Positions 1 through 7,911 are shown, counted from the stretch's first letter. The stretch is DNA of 27,899 nucleotides from an uncultured Mycoplasmatota bacterium (GCA_947645535.1 CANSDD010000006.1:1-27899); one strand, 5' to 3'. Translations and numbers: made by a program. The notes: a model not told the origin generated them from the letters alone.

Positions 1-92
1 TAGGAAATATTCATAAATAAATTCATTATAGGAATATATCATAAATTAAAAACAAAAATTAAATAAGATTTATTTTATATTTTTCTTTAGAA

Positions 93-101
93 TGATATAA
101 T
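93..101 (+). promoter_or_regulatory. Extended -10 promoter of the surface-protein gene
   Basis: The sequence TGATATAAT is an extended -10 element (TGnTATAAT) with no good -35 upstream. The predicted transcript starts near 108, giving a leader of about 60 nt before the ATG at 171. The remaining bases 1-92 are A+T-rich and show nothing else I can support. Confidence 0.5.
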
Positions 102-170
102 ATAGTTGATAATTTACTTATTCACGAAAATATATATTAAAGTGAAAGAATATTATTAGGAGTTGTAGTT

Positions 171-1367
171 ATGAAAAGAAATGGAAAAAAATTTATAATT
201 GTTATTTTGTTTATATCTATGTTTATTTGCTATATTCCAAAAATAAATGCTGAAGAAATAAATTTAAATGATGACAATACCATTTACTTTGAAGATGTAG
301 TCAATGCAGGACATGATACAGGATATTCTAAAGAAAATGATATAAAAAAAGATGATCCTCATTATGGGTGGACATTAGGAAAATTTGCTGTAAGTGGATT
401 TTCAGGTAAAAGTAAAGATGAGAATGGAAATTGGGTATTATTAAAAAATGTTGGAGATAAAGTGACATTGTATTTTAATTTATTACAAGATATAAATAAA
501 CTGAATGGAAATAAAAATTTGAAGATTTCAAATGATAAAAATGGTTATGATAATGAATTTAAAATTAAACAAACAAACTTTAAGAAAGGTGCATTGATTA
601 TAAGAAAGATCGATGCTTCAAATAACAAAAATGAACCACAGATATATGTTGATTATTTAAATGGAGTAAAAAAGGGAGCGAATACAAAAATAGAAGTTTT
701 TGAAGAAGGAGACTATGAAGTAGCTCTTGATTATGAAATAGTAGAAGATGGTCTTTTGTTTTTTGATAGTTATCATGATTATCGAATAAGATTTACTTTT
801 TCAGTTAGAAATGGAAACTGTATGGTATTTCCAATAGATGTAAAGACACATAGTGAATTAGTAAATACATCAGTAACAGAAAATGGTTTTTATTTAGATT
901 TAGCCAATTCAAAGTATTTAAGTGTAAATATCAAAAAAGAGGTATTAAAAGAAGGCGGAAATGGATTATTAGAAGATGTAAGGTTTAATCGACCAGCAAA
1001 AGTGGGTGATGAATATACAGAAGAAGGTATTTACACAATAACAGTAAAAAATGAATATACAAAAGAGCAAACAATAAAAAAAATATATGTTGGAAAAGAT
1101 AGTATATTAAAAGCACATGTTCAAACTGGATATTCTATTAGTGATGTTAAAAATATGGTAAAACTAGGAGCAACAATTGATGAAAATGGAAATATTGATA
1201 ATATTCCAAAAGATTATCAATTGGAAAGTGAAAATTCAAATTTTGTTTCTAGAAGTGAATTAAATAAAAAGTCTATTAGTAGTTATGTTTATTTTTTTAT
1301 TCCAATCGTTTTAATAATATTTTTAATTATATTTAAAATGTTAGAGAAGAAAAAAGAAAAAAATTAA
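171..1367 (+). CDS. Secreted surface protein with C-terminal membrane anchor
   Basis: I do not recognise a named family. The protein has 398 residues. It starts with a signal peptide (Lys-rich start, hydrophobic stretch about 8-24) and ends with a transmembrane helix (about 371-390) followed by a short Lys-rich tail, so the body should face outward, held in the membrane. Residues about 270-310 carry a pattern seen in bacterial Ig-like repeats (GIYTITVKNEYTKEQTIKKI, close to DUF5011-type domains). The start is fixed by AGGAG eight bases upstream of the ATG. There is no terminator before the next gene, 42 bases away, so the two are probably co-transcribed. Decayed relatives occur at 6256-6480 and, more distantly, 20208-21333. 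A role in adhesion or in presenting the neighbouring lipoprotein is only a guess. Confidence 0.75.
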   Translation: MKRNGKKFIIVILFISMFICYIPKINAEEINLNDDNTIYFEDVVNAGHDTGYSKENDIKKDDPHYGWTLGKFAVSGFSGKSKDENGNWVLLKNVGDKVTLYFNLLQDINKLNGNKNLKISNDKNGYDNEFKIKQTNFKKGALIIRKIDASNNKNEPQIYVDYLNGVKKGANTKIEVFEEGDYEVALDYEIVEDGLLFFDSYHDYRIRFTFSVRNGNCMVFPIDVKTHSELVNTSVTENGFYLDLANSKYLSVNIKKEVLKEGGNGLLEDVRFNRPAKVGDEYTEEGIYTITVKNEYTKEQTIKKIYVGKDSILKAHVQTGYSISDVKNMVKLGATIDENGNIDNIPKDYQLESENSNFVSRSELNKKSISSYVYFFIPIVLIIFLIIFKMLEKKKEKN

Positions 1368-1409
1368 TTTTAAAGAAAATAGGAAAGAAAAATAAAGTGG
1401 TGAAAATTG

Positions 1410-2543
1410 ATGAAGTGGATAAGGAAAATTTGTAATAAAACACTAATAATGATGCTTATAGTATCAATTCTAGTATGTGGTTGTACACAAAATAAGATGA
1501 ATAATGTAAGTAATAAAATAGAGAGACTAAAATTTACAGGATTAGAAGATGAAAATTTACATGATTATGTGCTTGAAACATTATATTCTGGAATAGATTC
1601 TAATTTTACTACCGATGATTATCAAATACAAGAGATAACAACCATTTATTTATCAAAAGAATATTTAGAAGAATTAGATTATAATTCTAAATCGAATCTT
1701 TATTTTGGATATACATTAAGTGAACTAGCTAGTAAATTTAATGGAAAAAAATATGTGTTTGAAGTGGATGAAAATAATCAAACAACAGTAGTAGAATTTA
1801 AAGACTATGAAAATAATTATAAAAAAATGATTAAAAATGTACTAATTGGAACAGGAGTTATATTGATTTGTGCAACGGTTTCTCTTGCAACTGGTGGAAC
1901 AGTAAGTATTATATTTGCAGCTTCCGCTAAAACTGCTACTGAATTTGCTGTTTCCTCAGCTGCCCTTAGTGGTATTATTTCATCAGCAATAGAATATTAT
2001 AAAACTGGTAATATTGAAAAATCATTAGAAAAAGGAGCTCTAAATGCTTCAGAAAGTTTCAAATGGGGTGCAATTTTAGGAGGAGTTACAGGAGGAATTA
2101 CAGAAACTATTACACAAATAAGTGCAGCTAAGGATTTAAAAAGTCTAAATGCTATGGAAAGAGGAACAAAATCTGAAGTGAGAGCGCAAAGTAAATATGG
2201 TGGTAGAGAACAAGTTTCTTATTTAAATGGAAAAGAGGTTAATGCTTCAGAATTCGGTGCTACTAGACCTGATTTAGTAAGAAATGTAAATGGAAAATTA
2301 GAAGCAATTGAAGTTAAAAATTATAACTTAAATAGTGAAGTAAGTAGAAATAGTTTATATGAAAAATTAAAAAAGCAAGTAACAGATAGAGTTAAAAATC
2401 TTCCAGAAGGTTCTACACAAAGGATTGTGTTAGATGTTCAAGGAAGAAATTATAGTAAAGATACAATAAGTGAAGTTATTAAAAATATACAAAGTAAATG
2501 TAATGATATCTATCCTAATATTCCTATTGATATAATGACATGA
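1410..2543 (+). CDS. Lipoprotein with C-terminal PD-(D/E)XK-like toxin nuclease domain
   Basis: The 377-residue protein begins with a lipoprotein signal ending in VCGC (Cys about 25). Residues about 140-235 are hydrophobic and Gly/Ala-rich, like the segments preceding the effector domain of polymorphic toxins. The last 120 residues contain RPDLVRN followed by EAIEVKNYNL, the D...ExK pattern of restriction-endonuclease-like nucleases, then a helix with KKQVTDRVKNLP and a strand IVLDVQGRN, an arrangement familiar from toxin C-termini. A surface-tethered nuclease toxin acting on neighbouring cells is the likely role (inference). The ATG at 1410 is preferred over the TTG at 1407 because GGTGA lies seven bases upstream of it. 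No obvious immunity gene follows: the plus strand ends in a terminator. The stop is TGA with a TAA two codons later. Confidence 0.72.
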   Translation: MKWIRKICNKTLIMMLIVSILVCGCTQNKMNNVSNKIERLKFTGLEDENLHDYVLETLYSGIDSNFTTDDYQIQEITTIYLSKEYLEELDYNSKSNLYFGYTLSELASKFNGKKYVFEVDENNQTTVVEFKDYENNYKKMIKNVLIGTGVILICATVSLATGGTVSIIFAASAKTATEFAVSSAALSGIISSAIEYYKTGNIEKSLEKGALNASESFKWGAILGGVTGGITETITQISAAKDLKSLNAMERGTKSEVRAQSKYGGREQVSYLNGKEVNASEFGATRPDLVRNVNGKLEAIEVKNYNLNSEVSRNSLYEKLKKQVTDRVKNLPEGSTQRIVLDVQGRNYSKDTISEVIKNIQSKCNDIYPNIPIDIMT

Positions 2544-2552
2544 GAATAATAA

Positions 2553-2604
2553 AAAAGGCTATCTAGAAAAATTAATTGTTTAATTTTTGATAGTCTTTTA
2601 TTTT
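2553..2604. terminator. Long bidirectional intrinsic terminator
   Basis: The stem AAAAGGCTATC (2554-2564) pairs with GATAGTCTTTT, with one G-T wobble, and is extended inward by AAAAATTAA with TTAATTTTT around a short loop. A T-rich run follows on the plus strand and a run of six T on the minus strand. It ends the toxin transcript and probably also the converging CarD-like gene. Confidence 0.85.
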
Positions 2605-2630
2605 AAAAATTATAAAAATTTAACTAAAGT

Positions 2631-2674
2631 TGGCAAGAAGCTCCCACTTCTTTTAAGTAGTGAGAGTGTGTCAC
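2631..2674 (+). mobile_element. Remnant right end of an IS200/IS605-type element
   Basis: The segment GAAGCTCCCACTTC, TTTTA, AGTAGTGAGAG, then TGTGTCAC resembles the right-end hairpin of tnpB-type IS200/IS605 elements, usually GAAGCCCCCACTTC...GTGGTGGGAGTATGTCAC. The stem still folds but has two mismatches (C-A and T-T). No tnpA or tnpB is left in the window, so this would be a solo, decayed end of an element that lay to the left. The call rests on pattern memory. Confidence 0.5.
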
Positions 2675-2692
2675 TTAAATAGTTAGTCTCAT

Positions 2693-3184
2693 TTAGCTAG
2701 TAACTTCATGAATTGTATCAAAAATATATTGTTTTACTTCATCATAATTCATTCCAAGACTAATTGCCAGTTCGCTATAAAGTAGTTTTTCAGCTTTATT
2801 AAAGTAAGTTTCATCTTTTTCTCCTACTTGTTTTCCTTTTTTCAAACGCTCATTATTTCTGGTGTAAGTTGTTTTGATAATTTTTATTAGATTTTCTTCT
2901 TTTTCAGTTTTTAATAATTCTTTATATTCATTTTCAATCATTTTATCATTGCTTTCAATCATTTTAATAGATGGAATTGATTCAATAAGCTTTATTGCTT
3001 CTTCTTTTGTCATAATAGCTTTTAAATTATTTTCTATATCATCAGCAGGAAGATTAATTGTTAAAGAAGAATCTAATAGTGGGGATAACACATAATAATC
3101 TTTTCCCTTAAAGAAATTTATCCTCAAGTCCTTTATAATGCAAACTTGATTTTTGTAAACAACATAATTACCGATTTCAAACAT
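2693..3184 (-). CDS. CarD/CdnL-like RNA polymerase-binding regulator
   Basis: The 163-residue protein has the CarD_CdnL_TRCF layout. An N-terminal beta domain (about 1-55, starting MFEIGNYVVYKNQVCIIKDL) is expected to bind the RNA polymerase beta subunit. The helical C-terminal part (60-163) includes the family's run of basic helices and the late segment TYFNKAEKLLYSELAISLGM. Family members stabilise the open promoter complex at housekeeping promoters. AGGAGGTG sits seven bases before the ATG. A promoter lies on the minus strand (TTACAA at 3258-3253, 18 bases, TATAAT at 3234-3229). The terminator at 2553-2604 probably ends it. The subgroup is uncertain, since N-terminal identity to classical CarD is modest. 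Confidence 0.75.
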   Translation of the reverse strand: MFEIGNYVVYKNQVCIIKDLRINFFKGKDYYVLSPLLDSSLTINLPADDIENNLKAIMTKEEAIKLIESIPSIKMIESNDKMIENEYKELLKTEKEENLIKIIKTTYTRNNERLKKGKQVGEKDETYFNKAEKLLYSELAISLGMNYDEVKQYIFDTIHEVTS

Positions 3185-3228
3185 TAAAACACCTCCTAAT
3201 AGTGAAAATTTATTTGTATCTAATTATT

Positions 3229-3258
3229 ATTATACCATTTTTTTGCTTATATTTGTAA
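3229..3258 (-). promoter_or_regulatory. Promoter of the CarD-like gene
   Basis: Minus-strand TTACAA and TATAAT are separated by 18 bases. The predicted start leaves a leader of about 35-40 nt that contains the AGGAGG site. Confidence 0.5.
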
Positions 3259-3280
3259 GAATAAACTTATATTTTTTTAT

Positions 3281-3304
3281 TAAAAAAACTTCTAATAAGA
3301 AGTG
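3281..3304 (-). terminator. Intrinsic terminator of the queuosine-salvage gene
   Basis: On the minus strand ACTTCT, loop TATT, AGAAGT forms a perfect six-pair stem followed by seven T. The stem contains the last codons and the TAG stop of the gene, so termination is built into the coding end. Confidence 0.8.
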
Positions 3305-4230
3305 GTTTTAGTTAAATGGTATGGTTTCCATTTTTTGCTTTTATCTTGACTTTGTAACCAAATTAAATCATTTATTTCAATAGCATCTATTCCTGTTAGA
3401 TGAGATAATTTCTGGATGACAACAATTGTAGCAGCTCTGATTTCTATTTCTTCTATTGAATTTTCTAATAATTCCTCTTTATTTATTATTTTTTCTTCTA
3501 ATTCATTTATATAATTTGTTATACCAAACTGATGAATTACTTGCGGAAGTTTATAGTCAGCACATCCAACTAAATGAGAAGTATCAACATTTATATTTTC
3601 TTTTAAAGAACGAAGATGTAAAATATCATTTGCAAGAAGTTGTGCTAGTTTATAGAAATAGATAGTTTTATTTTGAAAAGTTCTAGAATCATTTAAAAAT
3701 GGAAAAGTATTTATTAGATACATGAATAAATCTGTATCAACTGTTAAATTTTTAATTTCTTCATAAAATGAAGTAATATTATTTTCTAATAATATATTTC
3801 CAATCATTTTAATTCTATTAAAACGTTCTTCAAATAAGGAAATTTTTGTATTTCCTTTTAAAATACGTGCTCATTCCTTTTTATCTAATTCTTTTAAATA
3901 AGTAGGTGTTAAAAAAAATTTATTATTTTTGACCTCTTTTAATAAAGTGTATAAGAGTGCAAAAGCGCCATCAAGAGTACCATTATTTATTTCTATAGTC
4001 CATTTTGGCTTACCCCAAAAACAAAAGTCTATGGAACCATAGATAAGTAAAAACATACAAAGTTCCTCTTTAGATAATTCTAAAAGTCCAAATGGATTAT
4101 TTGAGAGCCAATGAATTGATTTTTGAGTTTTTATTTGATTGGCAAATATTTTTAATTTTTCTTCATCAATCGAAACATAAGAAGCATGTTCTACAACATA
4201 TTTGCTATTTCTTACTATATTTTCTAACAT
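3292..4230 (-). pseudogene. Queuosine salvage protein (DUF2419/Qng1), split by one in-frame TGA
   Basis: Two open segments (4230-3874 and 3870-3292) lie in the same frame, separated only by TGA at 3873-3871. Read through, they give one protein of about 312 residues matching the queuosine-nucleotide N-glycosylase family from end to end. It has an early segment like ENSRDVFID (here VEHASYVSID), then IDFCFWGKPKW, ARILKGNTKISLFEERF, YFYKLAQLLANDI, DYKLPQVIHQFG, and the family-like C-terminus. The family releases queuine from salvaged queuosine for tRNA modification. The lost residue lies in KKE-x-ARIL, where a hydrophobic residue is expected, so TTA (Leu) to TGA is a simple explanation. No other lesion is visible, so the change is recent or a sequencing error. 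The ATG at 4230 follows GGTGAT. An ATG at 3807 could restart only a C-terminal piece. Confidence 0.85.
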
Positions 4231-4246
4231 AATTATCACCAATTTT

Positions 4247-4252
4247 ATTATA
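4247..4252 (-). promoter_or_regulatory. -10 element of the queuosine-salvage gene
   Basis: TATAAT on the minus strand lies 17 bases upstream of the ATG at 4230, divergent from the sufU promoter. The -35 region is weak (TTAAAA). The expected leader is only about 10 nt and is filled by GGTGAT. Confidence 0.5.
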
Positions 4253-4262
4253 GCACATATAA

Positions 4263-4291
4263 TTGCATTTTTTAATTTTTTATACTATAAT
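4263..4291 (+). promoter_or_regulatory. Promoter of sufU
   Basis: TTGCAT (4263-4268) and TATAAT (4286-4291) are spaced by exactly 17 bases. The start site would be near 4298, about 17 bases before the ATG, with GGTGAT in between. Confidence 0.7.
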
Positions 4292-4314
4292 GAAATAGGA
4301 GAAAAGGTGATAAT

Positions 4315-4746
4315 ATGGATCCAAAAATGAAACGAGAAATTATTTTACAACATTATCAAAATCCTAAAAATAAGGGACTAATAGAAGATGAAAGTTATAT
4401 TAGTGTTAATATGAATAATGAAAGTTGTATAGATGAAGTAGATTTAATGGTCAAAATAGAAAAAGGGAAAATAGTAGATGCTCATTTTGATGGAGAAGCA
4501 TGTGCAATTTGTACAAGTTCTACATCAATTATGCTTGATACGTTAATTGGTAAAACAATAGAAGAAGCTAAAATAATAGTTGAAAATTTTGGTAATATGA
4601 TTGATGAAAGAGAATATGATTCTGATATATTAGAAGTAGCAGTTGTATATGATGATGTAGGAAGACAACCAAATCGTAAAAAATGCGCTTTACTTGGTTG
4701 GTGGGGCATGGAAAAAGTAATAGAAGAACATGAGAAGACTTTATAA
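4315..4746 (+). CDS. sufU: SufU, Fe-S cluster assembly sulfur-transfer/scaffold protein
   Basis: This is a 143-residue IscU/SufU-fold protein. The four zinc-ligand positions of SufU are present: Cys38 and Asp40 in SCID, Cys63 in GEACAICTSS, and Cys124 in RKKCALLGW. In Bacillota, SufU accepts sulfur from the cysteine desulfurase SufS and feeds it to SufBCD. The insertion before the last Cys makes it SufU-type rather than IscU-type. Reading begins at ATG after GGTGATAAT. It stands alone here: neighbours on both sides are on the minus strand, sufB lies 1.8 kb downstream with its own promoter, and sufC, sufD and sufS are not in the window. It ends in an intrinsic terminator that includes the stop codon. 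Confidence 0.93.
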   Translation: MDPKMKREIILQHYQNPKNKGLIEDESYISVNMNNESCIDEVDLMVKIEKGKIVDAHFDGEACAICTSSTSIMLDTLIGKTIEEAKIIVENFGNMIDEREYDSDILEVAVVYDDVGRQPNRKKCALLGWWGMEKVIEEHEKTL

Positions 4747-4757
4747 GTCTTTTTTTC
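4735..4757 (+). terminator. Intrinsic terminator of sufU
   Basis: AAGACTT, loop TAT, AAGTCTT, then a T run. The TAA stop falls in the loop and second arm. Confidence 0.8.
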
Positions 4758-4764
4758 GTAAAAT

Positions 4765-4788
4765 AAAAAGGAACGAATAACCGTTCCT
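4765..4788 (-). terminator. Intrinsic terminator of the minus-strand helical protein gene
   Basis: On the minus strand GGAACG, loop GTTATT, CGTTCC is followed by TTTTTATTTT. It begins at the TAG stop and faces the sufU terminator, so the two convergent genes each have their own stop signal within 55 bases. Confidence 0.8.
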
Positions 4789-5977
4789 AAGCAGCAACTC
4801 TTTTTACAAATGTGTTAGTTTTTTCACTAGAAATTTCTAATAATGCATCAGTTTTATTTTGTACTGAATTAGATAATTGTTCTATTAACATTTTTTCTTC
4901 TTGATAGCAAGCAACACGCATTAAAGATTCTTTAAAATCAGGTTCATTCCAAATTTGTTCTTTAAACATTTTAGGAAGAAAATTTATTTTAGTAGCGAGT
5001 ATTGCCATAAATTTTTCTTTGTCTTGTTCTTGTAATATTTCATATTTTTTTATCTGATTTAGAATTAATTTTTTCGCTTTTTGAATTTCATTTTTTGTGT
5101 ATGCAATTTTATTTAGCTGATAAGTAATTTGACTTTGAATTTGTTTCATTAAAGATATTATTTGTTTTTCATCCATCGTAGTAATGTCTTGATTAACAAT
5201 ACCTAATGTAGAAAATTTTTTATTGTTTTTATAACTATTTAAAACGGCATCTAAGTATTGCTGTTCTCTTCTTTTTCTAAATGGTAAAAATTTATCAATT
5301 TTACCTAAAATACCTTTTCTGGTTAATCTTGCAGCTAGTTTTTTTGCTTCTGGATTTATTTCAACTTTATCTTTATGTTTTAAGATAAAATCAAGTGATA
5401 ATGGTTTTTGCCTATTTGTTTGATAGGTATGAAGTTCTTTTAAAGTTTCGTAATCATAATTTTGTTTCGCTTCTTCCATTGCTGTTTCTAATTTTTGTTT
5501 TTGTAGGGCCATATTTTTTTCCTCATTATATAGTTGAATGTAAGTAATATGTTCATTTGAACTAGGTCCCCATAATGTTTTTTTTCTATTTTCATATTCA
5601 AGATTTCTACTTTGCAATTTTATTAAAGAATTCATAGTATCAAAATCATTTATAATAGCTTCTTTCATATATCCTAATGTAACTGTTTTAGGTTGCTCTA
5701 TGAATTTAGCTAATGGTTCTAATTCAAATAGACTAATTAAAAATGTTTTAGCGCAATCTTTACTATAGCCATATTTATTTTGGATTACTTGCAATTCTTC
5801 ATCTGACAAATTATTGATTGTCAGTAATAATGGTAAATTAGTTAATTTTTTTAAGTATCTAATTTTTTTCTCGATAAATTCTCTTTCTAAATTAGCAATG
5901 GATGGATTGTATAATTTTGCTTCTAAAGATTTTATTCTGTTTTCCACAAATGATAAATATTGTTCGGATGTTTTCAT
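4787..5977 (-). CDS. Unrecognised helical, coiled-coil-rich cytoplasmic protein
   Basis: I do not recognise a family. The 396-residue product is almost wholly helical and charged, with no signal peptide or membrane segment. Heptad-like stretches occur near residues 1-45 (LSFVENRIKSLEAKLY), 165-195 and 285-325. The middle (about 220-245) is strongly basic, including KFLPFRKRREQQYLDAV. AGGAGG lies eight bases before the ATG and a good promoter precedes it, so it is a real, singly transcribed gene. Base composition matches its neighbours. The basic patch would allow nucleic-acid contact, but nothing specific supports that. The context (sufU convergent downstream, a 600-bp decayed gap upstream) says little about its job. 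Confidence 0.75.
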   Translation of the reverse strand: MKTSEQYLSFVENRIKSLEAKLYNPSIANLEREFIEKKIRYLKKLTNLPLLLTINNLSDEELQVIQNKYGYSKDCAKTFLISLFELEPLAKFIEQPKTVTLGYMKEAIINDFDTMNSLIKLQSRNLEYENRKKTLWGPSSNEHITYIQLYNEEKNMALQKQKLETAMEEAKQNYDYETLKELHTYQTNRQKPLSLDFILKHKDKVEINPEAKKLAARLTRKGILGKIDKFLPFRKRREQQYLDAVLNSYKNNKKFSTLGIVNQDITTMDEKQIISLMKQIQSQITYQLNKIAYTKNEIQKAKKLILNQIKKYEILQEQDKEKFMAILATKINFLPKMFKEQIWNEPDFKESLMRVACYQEEKMLIEQLSNSVQNKTDALLEISSEKTNTFVKRVAA

Positions 5978-6011
5978 ATTAAGTTCCTCCTCTTAATGAA
6001 TTTAGTTACTT

Positions 6012-6039
6012 ATTATACATATTTTTTGAAAATTTGCAA
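6012..6039 (-). promoter_or_regulatory. Promoter of the helical protein gene (4787-5977)
   Basis: Minus-strand TTGCAA (6039-6034), 16 bases, TATAAT (6017-6012). The leader would be about 30 nt and includes the AGGAGG site. Confidence 0.65.
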
Positions 6040-6255
6040 ATTCATTGAAGAGGGGATAGTGTAAAATAGTATGGGGATGGAGTACAAAAAAGGAAGATCT
6101 TTTGTTAAAATGTAGTTGTTATAAAACATTTAAGGAGATTTTTCATTAGAATGTTGTAATTATTAATAAATAATCCAAGTTAAAAACGTATAAAGTTTTT
6201 AAGCTATATATTTTATTGTTTTTTATGATAAAATACATCTAAGGTTAAAAAAATG

Positions 6256-6480
6256 AAATTTGAAATTTCAATAAAGCTAAGTGAATATATAGTGTTTAAA
6301 AATAATGAGATAAATTTCAGAAAAACTTCTAAAAGAATTAAAAAATGAGCATATATTATTGAATCAAATGGAACAAAAGAGCAAACGATAAAAATTATTT
6401 AGAGAAAAATAAGAATTCACTAGATAAATTATTGTATCCTAACTTTGATGAAGATACGAGCGATATAGTTTTATATTAAA
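6256..6480 (+). pseudogene. Degraded fragment related to the surface-protein gene at 171-1367
   Basis: This lies in the 610-bp gap between the minus-strand helical protein and sufB. Translated in pieces it gives VFKNNEINFRKTSKRI, then (after a stop) SNGTKEQTIKII, then in another frame SLDKLLYPNFDEDTSDIVLY followed by TAA. The TKEQTIK block repeats the TKEQTIKKIYVGKD block of the surface protein at about 1060-1100. Stops and frame changes rule out a working gene. The rest of the gap (6040-6255) holds an A+T-rich stretch with one weak hairpin (AAAAAC/GTTTTT near 6183-6200) and nothing else I can support. Confidence 0.5.
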
Positions 6481-6540
6481 GTGAGTAATAAAAAAGATTG
6501 TAGTGATAAAGTATGAGTTTCTTTTTTTAATAAAAATACT

Positions 6541-6569
6541 TTGCTTTCCTTTTTGTTTTGCTTTATAAT
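6541..6569 (+). promoter_or_regulatory. Promoter of sufB
   Basis: TTGCTT (6541-6546), 17 bases, TATAAT (6564-6569). The start site near 6576 leaves about 12 bases before the ATG at 6588, nearly all occupied by GGTGAT. Confidence 0.7.
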
Positions 6570-6587
6570 AGAAATATGGTGATGCAT

Positions 6588-7898
6588 ATGAATACAGTTG
6601 GATTAAATAAAACAGTAGTAAAAGAAATTTCAAAATTAAAGGAAGAGCCAAAATGGATGACTGATTTTAGAATAAAAGCATTTGAAATCTTTGAAGAATT
6701 TTCAAATCCTATTTTTGGACCAGAATTAAAATTAGATTTTAATGAAATTAATTATTTTAGAAGAATTACAGACAAAGTAAGTGAAAATTGGAACGATGTT
6801 CCAAAGGATGCGAAAGAAACTTTTAAAAAATTAGGAATAATTGATGCAGAAAGGAAATATTTAGGCGGAATTGGGGCACAATATGAAAGTGAAGTTGTAT
6901 ATCATCATATGTTAGAAGAACTAGTAGAAAAGAATGTGATATTTTGTGATACTGATACAGCATTAAAAAAATATCCTGATTTATTTAAAAAATATTTTAA
7001 CAATTTAGTAAAATATGATGAGAATAAATATACAGCTTTAAATGGGGCAGTATGGAGTGGAGGAACTTTTATTTATGTCCCACCACATACCAAACTAGAG
7101 CGTCCACTACAAAGTTATTTCCGTATTAACAGTAAAAATATGGGTCAGTTTGAAAGAACTATTATTATTGTTGATGAAGATAGTGAATTACATTATATGG
7201 AAGGCTGTACAGCACCTACTTATACATCTGATTCTCTTCATGCAGCGGTAGTTGAAATTTATGTTGGTAAGAATGCGAAATGTCGTTATACAACTATTCA
7301 GAATTGGGCTAATAATATTTATAATTTAGTTACTAAAAGAGCAATTGTAGAAGAAAATGGGCTAATGGAATGGATTGATGGTAATATTGGCTCTAAAGTT
7401 AATATGAAGTATCCTTGTTGCGTATTAGCTGGAAAATATGCAAAAGGAAATTGCATTTCAATCGCAGTTGCAACAGAAGCTCAAATACAAGATACTGGAG
7501 CAAAAATGATTCATTTAGCTTCTCATACGACAAGTAATATTATTAGTAAATCAATTGCAGCCAAAGGTGGAAATGCAAGTTATAGAGGAACAGTAAAAAT
7601 CACAAAAAAAGCAGAAAATTCTAAAAGTGTTATTAAATGTGATACCATTATCTTAGATGAGTTTTCAAAAAGTGATACAATTCCTAAAAATGTGATAGAA
7701 AATCAAAGTTCTAATTTAGAACATGAAGCTACTGTTTCGAAAATTGACAAAGAAAAATTATTTTATTTAATGAGTAGAGGACTCTCAGAAGAAAAGGCGA
7801 AAGAATTACTTATAATGGGATTTATTGACCGTTTTAGAGAAGAACTTCCAATGGAATATGCAGTAGAATTGAATGCTTTATTAAAAAACTATTTTTAA
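6588..7898 (+). CDS. sufB: SufB, scaffold subunit of the SufBCD Fe-S cluster complex
   Basis: The 436-residue protein matches SufB along its whole length. Landmarks are EPKWMTDFRIKAFEIF near the start, ENWNDVPKDAKETFKKLGI, GGIGAQYESEVVYHHM, NGAVWSGGTFIYVPPHTKLE, MEGCTAPTYTSDSLHAAVVE, YTTIQNWANNIYNLVTKRA, SIAAKGGNASYRG and LFYLMSRGLSEEKAKELL. The EGCTAP cysteine and the HEATVSKI histidine region are present. SufB pairs with SufD and the ATPase SufC in the cytoplasm to build Fe-S clusters. The start at 6588 is chosen because earlier in-frame starts fall in the promoter and GGTGAT lies four bases upstream. No other suf gene adjoins it. The promoter of the next gene overlaps its stop codon. Confidence 0.95.
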   Translation: MNTVGLNKTVVKEISKLKEEPKWMTDFRIKAFEIFEEFSNPIFGPELKLDFNEINYFRRITDKVSENWNDVPKDAKETFKKLGIIDAERKYLGGIGAQYESEVVYHHMLEELVEKNVIFCDTDTALKKYPDLFKKYFNNLVKYDENKYTALNGAVWSGGTFIYVPPHTKLERPLQSYFRINSKNMGQFERTIIIVDEDSELHYMEGCTAPTYTSDSLHAAVVEIYVGKNAKCRYTTIQNWANNIYNLVTKRAIVEENGLMEWIDGNIGSKVNMKYPCCVLAGKYAKGNCISIAVATEAQIQDTGAKMIHLASHTTSNIISKSIAAKGGNASYRGTVKITKKAENSKSVIKCDTIILDEFSKSDTIPKNVIENQSSNLEHEATVSKIDKEKLFYLMSRGLSEEKAKELLIMGFIDRFREELPMEYAVELNALLKNYF

Positions 7899-7911
7899 TT
7901 TGCAAATTTTG

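Noticed and set aside
3871..3873. TGA read as Trp (Mycoplasma-type code), which would repair the queuosine gene and one lesion of the second NERD-like copy
   Set aside because: Conserved Trp positions in SufB are all TGG, which would be very unlikely in such A+T-rich DNA under that code. TGA also ends pdp and the CotH gene in overlaps with the next start. The NERD-like copy has a frameshift as well.
6050..6100. Possible IS256-like terminal repeat (GATAGTGTAAAATAG)
   Set aside because: Only a short resemblance, no partner repeat and no transposase remnant nearby.
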